A stretch of 64,000 nt of DNA from Udeniomyces pyricola (taxonomy: Eukaryota > Basidiomycota > Tremellomycetes > Cystofilobasidiales > Mrakiaceae): the NCBI GenBank assembly GCA_039545295.1, contig BCIK01000006.1, forward strand, positions 496,001 to 560,000, given 5' to 3'. Each line of letters starts with the position of its first letter. The first letter of the stretch is position 1. This document shows, piece after piece, positions 25,223 to 38,800 of the stretch. The translations under genes were made by a program, and so were the position numbers. The notes under the pieces are model-generated. The model did no database searches. It was not told where the DNA came from and was given only the letters and a program-made list of their open reading frames with translations.

Positions 25223-28173
25223 ATGATCTTCCTTCCCATCGCACCCTTGACCAGGCTCATCTCTCACACTCGCCACTCTCTCCTCTTCCACCTACACAAG
25301 CCAACCCATGTCGCACACAAGACCCATCGGCTTCTTCTCTTCCGCCTGAGCTCACCCGGGGCCATTCCTGACTACTACAGCATGGAACAAAAATGCCCGC
25401 ATCTGGGTGCAGATCTCGGCTCAGCTGGTATGTCTTATACCAAATCACTGGGAGGTTGGGTCAAGCGAGAGGGGTTCCGTGAGGAAGAGAGGGGAAAATG
25501 TCAAAGCAGCTAGCTAGCTAGCTACAAGCGGACAAGCGGTGGCGAAAGTGCTCACGCAACTAACCGTTTCTCTCCTGTCTGCGGTTGACACATGTGACGT
25601 GTGTTGATGTCGTCCATTTGGGAACTCGGTGAACTCTTCTAGATGTTGAGGGTAAGGTTCTCCCTTGGAGTTTGATTTTATGTTTCCCCCTGGTTCATCC
25701 GGCTTCTCACGCCGAGTGACTCATGCAACCTCACTGCTTTCCCTTTGGCATCCTCCTTAGACCTCGTCATCACTTGTCCTTGGCACCATTACGATTTTGA
25801 CCTGGCCGATAACGGAAAATCGACGACCGGTATGCGCTTATGTACTTACAAGGTCGAAGTACGATCCGACGGAATCGTCTACGTTGAGAGTCCCGGTCTG
25901 CCAGAGGAAAAAGGATGGGAATGTGTCAAGTTCGAGCCTATTTCAGAAGGTGAGCCCGCAGATCGGTTTCAACCCAATGTGCACACCTCAGAAGCTAGGT
26001 TGGAAGCCAGCTGGAAGGACTGGATCGCATTCATTTTGCTACATGCATATATACTGCGCCAAGACCAGAACAGAACGCACATCAAGGCGTATAAACTTGT
26101 TTCCTTGCTCCTTTGGACTCACCTTTCTGATCTGATCTCATGACCTGCTTTCAAATTCTCCCAAACAAAGCCTTCAAGGAGATGGAGGTCGCTCCTATGC
26201 CCGATTTTGCCTCGCTTGACATTTCTGCCCCTAGTACAACCGTATCGTCGCCCTGCTCGTCCCCCTCCACACCAGCCTACGCTCGACCTCCCTCGAAACA
26301 CTTCCTCGCGGCTTACAACAACGATTCAGCGACATCATCTTCCGAAACGGATGGCCAGTCTTCAACGGCCTCGCCTTCGGCTCACTTGCCACCACCTACG
26401 TCCCTTCTCACCTACGCCCTGTTGATCCTCCAAACTCCCGAGCCTTTGCTCAAGATCTCACGCACTCGGGATGCCCTCGCTTTCCTCCGTTCGCTCCCTC
26501 CGGACGAACCGCTCGTGACCGAGGACGAAGCTCGCTGGGCCGCAAGCATCATTGGCATCGATACACCCCCACGAGAGGAAGGAAAGGGAGGAGTTCGCGC
26601 TCCAGGAAGGATGGGCAAACGAGGTAACGGAGGGAGTGAGAAGAGTCGGTCGCTCATGCTGCATTCGCTCGCGAACATTGAGCAGTGGGCAATCGATCTG
26701 GCGTGGGATGTGATTGCCAGATTTGCGGTCACGGAGATCAATGGGCACAGGTTGCCGCGTGAGTTTTACATGGATGTAAGTAGAGACAACTAACGATGCT
26801 GCCCTGTTTTCTCTTGTCGCATATAGCGATAAATGAGACCCCTCGTTTTTCCCTTTCCTGCATGGTCTGATCTGACGGTCACTTGGACCTCCATTTGTGA
26901 AAACCTGGCAGTGGGCCAAAGTCGCCGAGGACGAAGCCAAGCACTTTTCTCTCCTCGTCACGCTTCTCTCCGAGCGGGGGGTCAAATACGGCGACCATTC
27001 CGTCCACGCTGGGCTTTGGATGTCAGCGCAAGAGACGGCAGAGAGTCTGAGAGGTGAAGTCATACCTGTCCTGTCCGCATTTCTTGAGGTCTTTTGAGGC
27101 CTCGTCTCACATACATACATACGGATAACTGATGCCCGTTTTTGTTGTTATTATTATTCTTCTTCTTTTCTGTGTGTGTGTTTGTGATTGTGGATGTGCT
27201 GTGTGCAAAACAGCCCGACTGGCTATCATTCACATGGTTCACGAAGCTAGAGGTCTGGACGTGAACCCCATCACGATCGAAAAGTTTAGGAAGGCGGGCG
27301 ATCTCAAAGCGGTTGAGGCATTGACCGTCATTCATTGCGATGAAGTTACGCGTGAGTCATCGAACGAACACATTCGTCTTGGCCTCCCCCTCGTTTCTGA
27401 GATCTGGGACAGGGAAGGGGCAGGGATATGCATCGATCTAAACGACACCTAAATGTGGACTTTCTCTTTGCCTCGCCCTTGTGCTTTGGTTCCTTCTTGT
27501 TGTTTTTTTTTTTCTCCTTCCAGATGTGACGGCCGGACATCGATGGTTTTCCTGGGTTTGCAACCATCAAGGGGTCGATCCCGTCCAAACGTTTCGCGAA
27601 GAAGTCAAACGTAAGACCTACCTGTTTTCCCTATTCTTTTCCTCTTTTTCTTTCTTTTTTTCTCTCTCTTTTTCTTCTCTTTGTTTTATTGACACGAGGA
27701 GACTACGTTCGCTGATCACCTCGAATGTTCATTATATGCCTTTTCTCTCCAAATCCATCAATCTGTCTCCCTTATCTCCCTCTTCCCCCCCCCCCTCTCT
27801 CTCTGTTTCTTATCCATCTCCGCATCGAACGACCAAATGGCTTTCTTTCTCTCACCTCTTCCTTTGTTTTCCTTTTTTTTTCCTTCTTACATCATCAGTC
27901 AATTTCCGTGGGAAACTCAAGGGTCCCTTCAACGAAGCCGATCGGGAACTCGCGGGTCTGACGCGTGATTTCTACGAGGACCTCGAAGGTCGAGGGTACG
28001 AAGAAGACGAACGGGACCAACAACAACTTCAACTTCAATCGTCCAATCAGCAGCAGCAGCAGCCGCTGCTGCTGCCATCGACGGGCTTGCATGCGTCGAC
28101 ATCGTCGCGACGGATCGATCCGAGGATTCCAAAGGAACTCGCAGAGGGAGAGATTCATCCCAGGTTGAAGTGA
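25223..28173 (+). CDS. Rieske [2Fe-2S] domain fused to ferritin-like DUF455 domain
   Basis: Eight exons (25223-25427, 25643-25651, 25761-25949, 26171-26775, 26912-27053, 27214-27351, 27524-27610, 27899-28173) join in frame to 549 aa. Residues 1-134 form a Rieske domain: Cys58-Pro-His60 and Cys77-Pro-Trp-His80 are the cluster ligands (QKCPHLGADL, ITCPWHHYDF). A Ser/Thr-rich linker follows. Residues from about 210 match DUF455, a ferritin-like family: NIEQWAIDLAWD, then AEDEAKH (ExxH), then MVHEARGLD, then CDEVTHVTAGHRWF (ExxH), the two helix pairs expected for a diiron site. The C-terminus has a polyQ run and no recognised domain. Function is unknown to me; an oxygen-activating enzyme is inferred from the two metal centres. 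No membrane segment is obvious. The start at 25223 is the ATG nearest the Rieske fold; an upstream exon is possible. Confidence 0.85.
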
Positions 28174-28893
28174 TGAAAATTCAAATTGAAAAAAAAAGAC
28201 AAAAGACAAAAGAAAAGAAAGAAGAAAACCCCTCGATCTTTGAGAGGAGAATTCATTCGGACTCATGATTTGGTTCTCAGACTGGAATTTCGAACCCTTT
28301 CCCCTCAATTTCCCCCCTCCCCCTTCCTTGCTTCCCCTTCCCTTCTCTATGCGATTCAAGTTCGGTCAAGTAGTTGAAGAAGCTCATTGGTCTCGTGCAT
28401 GAGATATCACCCAAGTCAAAGTAAAGAAACCAGAGATTAAGTTATAGAAATATGGGGGTCAAAGAGAGCCTGATCGAGGTAACTAAGGAGGCCCGGGCCA
28501 GGACGGGACGGGGTGTACGTAGGATCTTTGTGGCGAAGGCCGACTTCATATATATACAGGGACGCTGAATGGATCGATTGATCGGGTCACTGATGAGACA
28601 ATGCAAAACTTGTAATCGATAGCCCACATAGGGCATGAAAGTCGTCGCTTCCTGTGAAAGAGTGTTTATGAAGTAAAATAAACCTCCGAGAAACGAAAGC
28701 GGGGCGGGAGAGGGTATAGGGTTGAATTCGATTCGTATGTGAAAGATACACAAATCACTGGAGGAAAACAAGAAAGAAGAAGAAAAAGAAGAAAAAGTAC
28801 GTAGGAACTAGCTGCTGCTGGAACGGGACTAAACGAGCATGCACGTGAGGGCAGTGATCATGTTGGCCGGTACTAGTGACATGTGTGAATCAA
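28174..28893. other. Convergent intergenic region
   Basis: About 720 bp separates the 3' ends of the Rieske-DUF455 and phospholipase genes. It starts A-rich (28187-28228), then a C-rich patch (28300-28345). No gene is supported. Confidence 0.5.
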
Positions 28894-31800
28894 TCACAGT
28901 GTGACCGCGTCGAGACCGTCTTTCCCATCCATCAGAGGTTTACCTAGAACAACGGGATTAGAGGCATCCTCGTCTGTGATTGGGACATCTGTCTGCTGGA
29001 GAATGGCTTGTGCGGCTCGGTCAGTTTGAGATGTCGATCCATTGGCTGGTAGCAAAGTACGTCCTTCGTCCACGACTGATTGATCCTGAACCAGACCGCC
29101 GATCGGATGGGTCGCTCGTTCTCCTTCCACTCTCTGCGTTCCATCCTGTGCCATCTCCACCGTCTCACTCTTGACGTCTTTCCCATCCCGTCGTCCCGTT
29201 GGAAACGTCGCTTCCTGATCTTTCCGGATCGCTCTCGAAGCGGCAGCGATTTGTCGGCTGAGTCGCTCGGTCTTTCTCCGTTCGTAAGCCTCTCGGATGA
29301 CAAGCCGAATACAATCAAACCCCTCGTGGAAGTTGGCCTTGGCAGTCGTTCGGATCGTGGCGACTTGATCTTCACTCCAACATAGGCTGCATCACACGTA
29401 ATCGAAAAAGAGGAAGAAACAAGAGAAATATAAAAATGCGAGTAAAAAGAAACGAAGGTATGAGTGGGTGGATTAGCAATCTATGCCAGGCAACTTACAC
29501 ATACACACACACGCGTATATATATATATATATATATATATACACGATAGGGGTCGAGTTTCGCGATTCCAATCCAGAGAGGATAAAAAAGGATGAAGTAC
29601 TTACTTGTAAGACCCGGAGAAGGAATCTCCTGTAGGATCATACCCCGGCTGGACGTATGATAAAGAAACACATCCCTCAGATTAGCACTTGGTCATCGAT
29701 TATCCTGGCTGCCAAGTTGCAAAGGAGAAAAAAAGGGGAAATTTGAAAAGATCTGTCTCGGGTTAGCGAAAACGTACGTTGCTGGAATGAGGAAATAATG
29801 GCATGTACACGAGAGAGATCGGTCGGGTTGCCAAGGGAGTATTGTCTTCAAGCCGATGGATTCCGAGAACACAAGCCCAATGTGGGAAGAAGGAGAAGAA
29901 AGAAAGTGATACAAGCAAAGATCAGCAGCATGTCCAATTGATGAACACCTATCAGGCGCGATGAACGAACAAAAAATGGGAAAAAGAAAAAATTGTCGAT
30001 CCAGGCGGACTGACGTTCTGAGACATTGTAAGGAGCCGAAGGCCCTGATGACAGTGGAACATCGCCCGCGACGGCTGGTGGAGGTTGGCTACCGTTGTTT
30101 TCAGTCTGAGGCTTGTTGACGAGAGGCGTAGGAGGATGCGTTGGAACGCCATCAAAGATCTTCAGGCCATGGAAAACAGAAGAGAAGAGAATGAAAGAAT
30201 GAATGAAAGAAAGAAAAGTCAGAAAATAATTCGGTTAATAAGCTCCCCTGTTTCAAGCCGATGTCTTCAGCACAGAGGCAGGAAAAAGCATGGAAGAGAG
30301 AGAGATATGCAAGAAAATAGACTCTCTAGACACCCTTGAATATTCACCTGTGCGTATCGCCCCGCAAAGTTCTGCTCGATCGACGCGGCAGACCACCCAG
30401 CGGCCTTGGCTTCGGACGTTCGCTTGACGTCTTCCTCTCGAGCTTTTTCAAATGCCCGTTCTTTTTTATTGGTCGACTTGGCGCCCCGAACGGCGGCCTT
30501 TGGGACGGTGGGAGAAGAGACGCTCATGGGTACACTGGAGGTCGAGGATTCGGTCGAAGATGGGATGACAGTCGACGTAGTAGATTGAGGATTGGGCTCA
30601 GATCGAGGGGGTGCTGATGGAAGGGCAGTAGTGGACGGAAAAGAGGTAGCGAAGGGGTGATCTAGATTAAGTGTGGACCGGGGTAGGCCTTCTATCGACG
30701 TCGAAAGTTGAGGTTCATGGGATCTCGACGGAAGCCCATTGACAGAGGGCGAATGCTGTGATTCAGACTTGGATGGGGTAGCTGGTAATGGAGTAGTCGA
30801 TGATACGGGGCTCACATCGTTTTGAGGAGGTTGATAGTGCTTGTAGGTGATAGGGAACGGGTGTGCTCTTTTGGTAAAGGTAAGGCCTAGATATATATGT
30901 GCAGTCGTATGTTTGGAGAAGGCGCATTTATATGCGGTCAGACCAAAACAGGTCTAACACGGCGGACTCAAATTTGATGGGCACACACCTTTCATATCGC
31001 CCATTTCTACGCGGACGAATATGCAGAGACAAGCAAGCTATCAATCACCGAGATCTCCAGGAAAGTCGTGGAGAAAGGAAAGGAGGGGGTTATCACTGAG
31101 GACCCACCTTGATTTCTCGCTGGAGCGGCCTCGGTCATGACATCGGAACTCGCGTCAAAGCTACAGCAACGATGCGCACAAACTGTCGTAAGTAACGTAT
31201 CCAGCCACTTAGGACGCGTGCTACACACCAAACGGGACTCACTTAATGATGACGTCCGTGCCTCGAGACGGGTGAAGGAAGGCATAGGTAGGGCAGTTGT
31301 TGGAGATTCCAGAGTCCAACACTAAGGGTGAAAAGAAAGCATGAATGTCAGAACATATCCGCTCTGTACATCAGTCCCATTCGATTAGATGTCTGAAACG
31401 ACTCAGAACACTTCGCCAAAGTCAAGCGAGGCGCTCACTATGAATCCTGCGAGCGTTCTCGATGCCAGGGGATCTTGGAGAAGGCGAAGCGTGAAAAAGC
31501 GGCTAGAGGGCATCAGAGTACGTGAGGGAGGAAACAAGAAAGGGAAATGAGAAGAGTAAGATATCGATCAACATGAACTGGCGCAAAATTACCATCACCT
31601 GATCATTCGTACGTTGTGTTCGTTTGCCCTGCATGAAAAGAATCGAAAGTAATAACCACAACGCGTTCAATCCAACAATCTGGACCTGGTTTGTGCTTGA
31701 ATCGTTCTCAACGCTATCACAGAAACTTACGCATGGACCGGATGACGGCCTTCGAAGACTTTAGTCTCGTGCGAGCCCCAGAGGTGCGAGATGGCGCCCG

Positions 31801-34800
31801 AGATGTTGTCGATCGACCCTTCGATCCAGCCTTTAGGCAGGCTGCGCTGAATTGTCCCGAGGTAGATCGACATGGGTGCCTGATAGACAAAGATCAGAGA
31901 TCGGCAGCAAAGACAGAAGGAAAAGAGTTCTAGATCCAAGGTCTACATTCCTCTTGACAAAAACTTTCCGCAACTTACGGCAGGAGCAGAGGTGCAGAGT
32001 CCGAGGATGGACGAAAGGCTGTGTTCCGGAAGGTTTTTCGTGGATCGACCGTTTTCGAAAGGTCGTCCTGCGGTCATCATACACAACAGAAAGATGTTAA
32101 AAGGCTTTCGTCAGATGCCTTCCCAACGATGTATGGTCTGTTCTGGTATTTATCAATTCTCCTGTGGTGAGGTGGGTGATCAAGCTCATTTACCAAATGC
32201 CCATATTGGAATCCAGTACTGAAAGACGAGCAAGAAGGAGAAGATGAAAAATTGTCAGTTCAAGCACTCATCCCTAAAGCAGCTATGACAGATGTGACCC
32301 TGGTCGGTCAGCTTGAAATACCTCACTGACCTTGAGTTCATCACATCCAAACTCAAAGGGACTGAACTAATCCGAGCCACAGTTCAGCATCAAGAATGAG
32401 AATGAAATGAACCAGGGGAGGGCACAAAACAAAAAGTGCCATAGATGACCTCAGCCACAAAAAAAATTCTTCCAGGCGCACAGGTGTGTACAAGCCGACG
32501 GAAAGTTGTGGACATATCCTTGATAATTGTTATGTGGCTCGAAACTAACCTCGTACCATTGCCACCACGCGTCCTGGGCGAGTCGGTGCTCCTTGTCGTT
32601 GTGATTTTCATTGGCGAAAGGCGACTCCTTATCCTTCCAAGCCTCTAGTTCGAGTAGTGGACGACGACGAGTGAGCTGATGATATCTCTCGCAAGAATGC
32701 AATGAGCTTTTGATATGCTCGTAGACTCACTCCATGGCCGCTCGTGTCGGATCGCGGTAAGGAGAGGCATAGGCTCCTCCCCACAAGAGATCTTGGGTGC
32801 AACACTGCTCCATCGAAACCTGGTTTACAGAGAAATAAGAACAAATCAATGGGTTGAGTGATGGCACCCTATTAACGTCAATTCGATGAGACGGCATGGT
32901 TTGGGATGAGGTTTAATCGGCTGCATGGCGCACCACTCTCGGTGAAGGCATGGCATCCTGTCTTTCCAGATCGTGACAGCTTCCTCTTTCGAAGCTATTA
33001 CAACAAAGAAAAAAGAGAAAGAAAAGACAATCGCTCTAGTTAGTCAGACTCATGTAAGCTATATGATATCGAGAAAGTGAAGTAGAAGTAGAAGAACATC
33101 GAACAAAAGCAACGACGACTCAAACGTACGTAACCATAGATACGCCGTTACGAACGACCCGTACACGTCCATGAGGGTCTGCGAAAGACCAGCAAGGTGC
33201 TTCTGCTGTCTGCAGAACGGAATAGAACGAAATTATATAGGGGTTGAGGATAGGTTCGATGCGAGAGCGACCAATGTCAAAAGTGGATCTTTTAGGTAGG
33301 CATAGTGAACGAACAGTGGTGCAAGGAGGTAGTAGGGCCCTCTGGGAGACTTCATAGTTTCCCTCATAGCCTTGGGAGAAAGGGGGTGACTGTGATGGTG
33401 GCAACACGACCAAAAACAAGTCAGACCGACCATCAGAATAACCCTGGAATCTACAGTCATCAACGGCCAAGACCCTTGTAGAGGTGACACTGACTGTTGG
33501 CTATGTTTCTGAAGATATATGAAAGTGTACGTCAATCAGCGTGAACTTCTTACTGCTCCTCCACTATTCTGGAACGTCCGGCCTCGAAACCTTCTCATCC
33601 AACTCACAGCGAAGTGGTTTAACATTCGCTCAGTTGAGAACTCGCCCCAGGTGTAGTATGCTACCGAAGTCCCGATCAAGGCAGCCAGGACGACCCACGA
33701 TCTATCAGCCTTTCGACACTAAGACTGTATAGACTAAAACCAGCGGATAGACTGTACCTCCAAGAGCCCAACAGCTACCTGACACGCCCCCAGTGAAGGT
33801 GATCTTGCATCATCAGTCGAGGCGATGACAGTGTGAAAGTATGGTCAAGGCTGTCAGCTGTGGTGGTGAAGACTTGCGAAGATCGCGTTGTTGACCGGTC
33901 GACTCACGAGGTCCCAGATTCCAGCCTCCTTGGCCGCTTCCATCGTAGCCATCATGCCCTACGTTAATCCACGACGACGCACAGAATCAGCTCCTCATGA
34001 TCTGACACGCAACAAGGCAGATGGGGAAACTCGAGGGATGACGTACGAGCATCGCTCTGAAACCTCCTCCGCTTCCACCCAAACAGACGATAGGTACATC
34101 GCGCGCGTCGATCTCTTCGTCCTCTGGGATCTCAAGGAGTCGTCGGAGTTGATGAATAGCTTTCTGGCGTCTGTTGTTGAATGAGCAAATAGGTCAAGAT
34201 GTGATCAGCACGACGGCCCAAAAGTTACAGTCTATGCGGCACACCCGAAGGGTACCAGCGGATGCCTCTTCAAACTCTCGACACCTTCAATCCTTTGAAA
34301 CCACCATTGTCGGTTGCCAAACGCAAGCTCTCCTTCTCTTTCGAATGGCTTACCTAGCTTTGATAAACTTTGCTTCTTGGTCACACAAGTCGTTCGATCG
34401 TCTCAAGCTCGCCTCCCATTGGATCTCGGGATGCAACCTAGCGTCTGTGAGTTCCGCCTGGAGAATATCGTCAATCTTCATCACGTCCTGCCATCGTGAC
34501 TTGATATCCCTCAACCGATTGACGAAGGAGCTACCTAGAGATGGAGGTATTGAGGAAGAGGGCAAAAGAGACTTCGTATGATTAGGGTGAAAGCTGATCA
34601 TATCGACAAGTGGTCGGACCACTGCCCGAACGATTGAGAGATTTCAGGCAAAACCGATAGATGCCCAATGCCCAACCTTCTTTATGCGGTATATCCTGCC
34701 CTGCAGATCGATTTGCCGCCGGTCTTCCAGTCCTCGAGGCAACAGAAGGTGTTGAGGATGAAGTGTCCTGGTCGAATTCAAAATTCAGAAGAGCAGAGTA

Positions 34801-34927
34801 AACTCATACTGTTAGAGCTGCGACTACTCTTTCTCGTCAGTCGTCAGAGGACATCTCGTGTTCGTCTCTTAGCCAAACTCACCGGTTCACTACTTCCTTT
34901 ATCACGTCGTTTGAAGAATTGGGACAT
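28894..34927 (-). CDS. Cytosolic phospholipase A2-like enzyme
   Basis: This belongs to the cPLA2/lysophospholipase catalytic family, which hydrolyses acyl chains of phospholipids through a Ser-Asp dyad. I trace about 27 exons from the ATG at 34927 (MSQFFKRRDKG) to the stop at 28894, roughly 980 aa. The oxyanion glycine loop is LGGSGGGFRAML (34047-34100), the nucleophile lies in GGVSGSCWALG (around 33770-33800), and the acid in LDSGISNNCPTYAF (around 31270-31323). Other family-like blocks are HPLSPKAMRETM, PMPLLTAIRHERPW, FSPFEFGCDEL, YWIPIWAFG, ANEHNVRMI and PLATRPISLVYMPLFP. Exons of 14 nt (33508-33495) and 18 nt (near 30990) are needed to keep frame. A Ser/Pro/Thr-rich and charged insert of about 240 residues (30894-30017) separates two conserved blocks. 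No signal peptide is seen, so a cytosolic enzyme is likely. Confidence 0.85.
29516..29541. repeat. (AT)n microsatellite
   Basis: About 13 TA units lie inside an intron of the phospholipase gene, preceded by a short CA run. Confidence 0.85.
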
Positions 34928-35809
34928 ATGATAAGGTGAGGCTAGCCTCCAGTCGAAATGGGTGAGCGCAGATGGAGAAAGTAGCAGCGGGGGTGAGCTG
35001 GTTCGAGCGACGACGATGATGATGGGAGGTTCGGCTGTCGAACGTTTGACTGCGAGGCGGCGTTGATGATTACGGACGTTGTTTGGTCAAAAGGCGCGCA
35101 GCAGCTAGTTATGGCAATATGATCGCGATGTCGCTGCTATCGATGATCAATCATCGTCATCTCGATTCTTTGCCGTGTGAAGCAGGGTAGCTTTATGTGT
35201 CAAGTCTCTCCTTCGTGTTCTTGTGAGACCTCACATCTCACACAAAGACAAAGGGCAATGCTACACGACTTGCACACATCGATAGCATGTATGGAGGAGC
35301 TACAGTAGTATGGACTATATTAAGGACCTATCTGCAAACACGACGATAATATAGCTATATATGCTTGTATGCCACACAACCTCTATCCAGTGTATAGGCT
35401 GCGAAAATCTTCTTCTTCACTTCAGCGTCAATCATCCCCTCGACGAAGTAAAGGGGAAGAAGAAGCAGGAGAACGAAGCAAGAAAAAGGAATGCAACAGC
35501 TACTCATAATATGATCGAGGGTTGAATTGGGTTGATCGTCGTGAAAGAGCCTACCCTGCTCTTCTGTTCCTTTCCAATGCCATGTCGAGCCATGCGGTAG
35601 ATGTGAGATATGTCCAGAGTGCTGGTGTGTATATGTGTGTATTAAAAGATACAGCGAGAAAGAGAGAAAGAGAGTGCACGAGAAGCCTTGCAAAAGACAA
35701 AAAGAGGCCCAAGGAGAAGAAGGGAAAAAAAAGAAACCAAGCCCAGAGAAGAAGGAAGTTGAGAGCCAGAGAGAGGGCGAAAGGACGAGAAAGGAAGGAA
35801 TTGGTGTCT
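34928..35809. other. Intergenic region between phospholipase start and TPS1 end
   Basis: About 880 bp lies between two minus-strand genes. It should hold the phospholipase promoter (34928 onward) and the TPS1 3' UTR. AG-rich DNA runs from about 35650 to 35800. Open frames here are low-complexity. No gene is seen. Confidence 0.5.
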
Positions 35810-38800
35810 TTAAGCCTTGATCGAGTCTTTGGTAGATTCGCTGATGGTTCCAGCCGCGGTCGTCTGACCAACGGTGACGTGGAGCTTGCGGAGCTCTACA
35901 AGCGGGAGCACAAAGAGATCGAGACGGAAGGTGAGTGTCAGTTTGGTACAACTCAGAACACTTCCAACCCTGATGCAAAGCTGATCGAACCCGCTATGCC
36001 CTCATACCAAGCGAGAAAGAACAAAAAAATCCCTCAAGCGTGACTCCAAACTCACCCTGAACAAACGTCGTTCCCCAGTGCTCGGCCGTGTACTTGTTGA
36101 CATACTTCGAAAGCTTGTTGAAGTTGGCCTCTCGCTGGGCAGGCTCCATCGTCATTGCCTCATGAATGGCATTGGCGGTGGAGTGAACGTCCCACGGGTT
36201 GATGATGAGCGATCCGTTGAGCGATTGAGCGGCGCCGGCAAACTCCGAAAGGATCATGGTTCCGTGACGTTCCGACTGGGTAGCGATGTACTCGTACGAG
36301 ACCTAATGAGACAAATGACGGAAATGCAGCAGATGTTGATTAAAATGGGTCATGAAGGTTCTGGTCTCTTGTCAGCGGCGTCGACAAGCACTTACGAGGT
36401 TCATTCCATCCCTGGTGGAGGTGACCAGGCAGGCGTCCGCAACGGCGTACATGGCCGCGAGCTCCTCGAATGGCACCGACTTGTGCATAAAGTGGATCGG
36501 CATGAACTCCACAGTACCGAAACGGCCATTGATTCGACCGACGAGCTCATTGACCGTCGCTCGAAGGTTCTGGTACTCCTCGACATCCTGTCGTGAAGGA
36601 ACAGCCAGCTGGACGAGAACGACCTGGTAGAGAGAAGCGCGAACAAACGATCAAGCAGAGTTTAATCAAAGAAGTAAGAGAAGACATGATGTGATCTGTA
36701 TGCGCTTTGCCCCGTGCAACTCATCTTGTCCTCCTAGACCTTTCACAAGCACAAGTGTGGTCTCAACGTACCTTGCCGATCCACTCTGGGTGCTCAGTCA
36801 AGAAGATCTCGAGCGCGTGAAGCTTCTGGGGAACACCCTTGATGTAGTCCAATCGGTCGACTCCGATGATGAGCTTGACGCCCTCAAACTTAGCCTCGAG
36901 CTCCTTGATTCGCTTCTGGACGTTGGGTTTGCGGATACCCTAGAAAAGATCACCAACACACGGATGTAAGCAAAGAGTGAGATATCAGGAGATTATGGAA
37001 CGCTTTGCATCAACAGATATGACCTTGGAATTATTACAGACACAAAGAAGAAAAGAGGGCAATCGAGATTGGGAACTTACATCGGTGAACTGGCTTGGCT
37101 CGATACCGATTGGGAAGGTTCCAACATGGGCATATCGACCCTCGAGCTCGACTCCGTTAGGCATCGTCGGGAGACCCAAGATTCGGGTGCAAGACGAGAG
37201 GAAATGACGGGCATAGTCGTACGTGTGGAAGCCAATGAGGTCGCAGTGAAGGATACCGAGCAGGATCTCACGACGGACGGGAAGGATTCGGTAGATTTCG
37301 GATGAGGGGAATGGCGTGTGCTGCCCAACAAATTTTTTAAAAGGATTGAAGAACGAATGAGTTGTTTGTTCTGCTCACAGCAAACCAACCCAATTGCCTC
37401 TGCACATTCCGGTACTGCCAGCTGCAGGTTCGGTTCGTGCCTCCCATCTCCACAAACGGTCAGATCCAATCAACTCACCAAGAAGAAACCAATCTTGACA
37501 TCCTCCTCCCGAAGCTCTCCCTGAGGCTTCCTATCACTCGCGGGCGCCTCTCCTTGATCCTCCTCCGCCCCATCGGGAATTCCATCAATGACACGTCCGA
37601 GTTCCCGCCTCGTGCTCAACCCAGCGCTCTTGCCAGCAATGAGACCTCGGAGGAGCAAAGGAAGGAGCATGAGGTGGTAATCTTGGACCCAAACCATGTC
37701 GCCCTTTCGGACTTGGGAGAGGACGACCTGAGCGAACGTCAAATTGACAGCCCGGTACGCAAGCCAATGAGACTCGTCAAAGTTCATCTCTCCTGTCAAA
37801 GGGGGATGAGGCGAGAGAGCACAGCAAAAGGGATAGCAGGCAGTGAGGTCAGCTTCATCATCGTTGAAGGGCGATGAATGAAGATATACGACAAACCTGG
37901 GTGGTAGTGGAAGAGGGGCCAGAGGATGGAATTGGAGAAACCGCTAAGAAAAGAGAACGAGTCGTTAAGACAGAGAGAAGATGTAACAAAGAGGGGGTTT
38001 AGAGTAGTCAGCATGACCGCTCTTACACAACATCCGACCTGATCACATGTCCCCCATTCACGTATATACACACACATCACGCCTCTCTGCATGTGTGTAC
38101 CAAACCAAAAGGCAGGTAGGCAACGTACTTGTAGTGCTTGTCGGCAACTTCATCCGAGAGATAGACGGCTTGACACTGGAACTCATCCATGAGTCGCTGG
38201 TTGACGTGGGCTCGGTCCTTGAGTGGAATCTCGATACCGGGCCATCCGACTGAGTAAGTCGATTAGGTGATGTGGATAGAGTGAGCGAGGACGAGTGATT
38301 GACCAGGGCGGGCAAGTCGAGTAGGAGGGGGGAGTCGAGCGGAGCGGACAGGCGCGGGGCAGATGGAGAGATGGGGGCGAAGGGGAGTTGGGTCAGTATG
38401 ACGAGGCAAGTCCGTGGATGAAGCGAGGGGGGAGGGGGGGAGGAAGGAGACAGGAAGGATGCCGGAAAGCGACATGAGGCAACGATTCGTCAGTCTCGTG
38501 TAGGTTTCGAACGCGAAGAAGCATAACCATGGGCAGCTCTAAGGACAGCATCCGTAGTGAAGAAATGAAGGAACAGAAGGGAACCCACTCCAGGTGAAGG
38601 CCATCGTCTTCTTGCAGCCTGAGAGGGCCGAGACGAGTCCTCCGGATGACATCTACCGCGGCGAAAGAGATGAGTGGCGAAGAGTGAGATTTGGGGTCAG
38701 TCTCTGCCATGATCGGATAGCGTCATGATCGTGTTCACCAGAATGGACCGTCCTCAAGCCAAGGACGGCAAGACGAGTCAAAGCGAGGGAGGACACGCGC

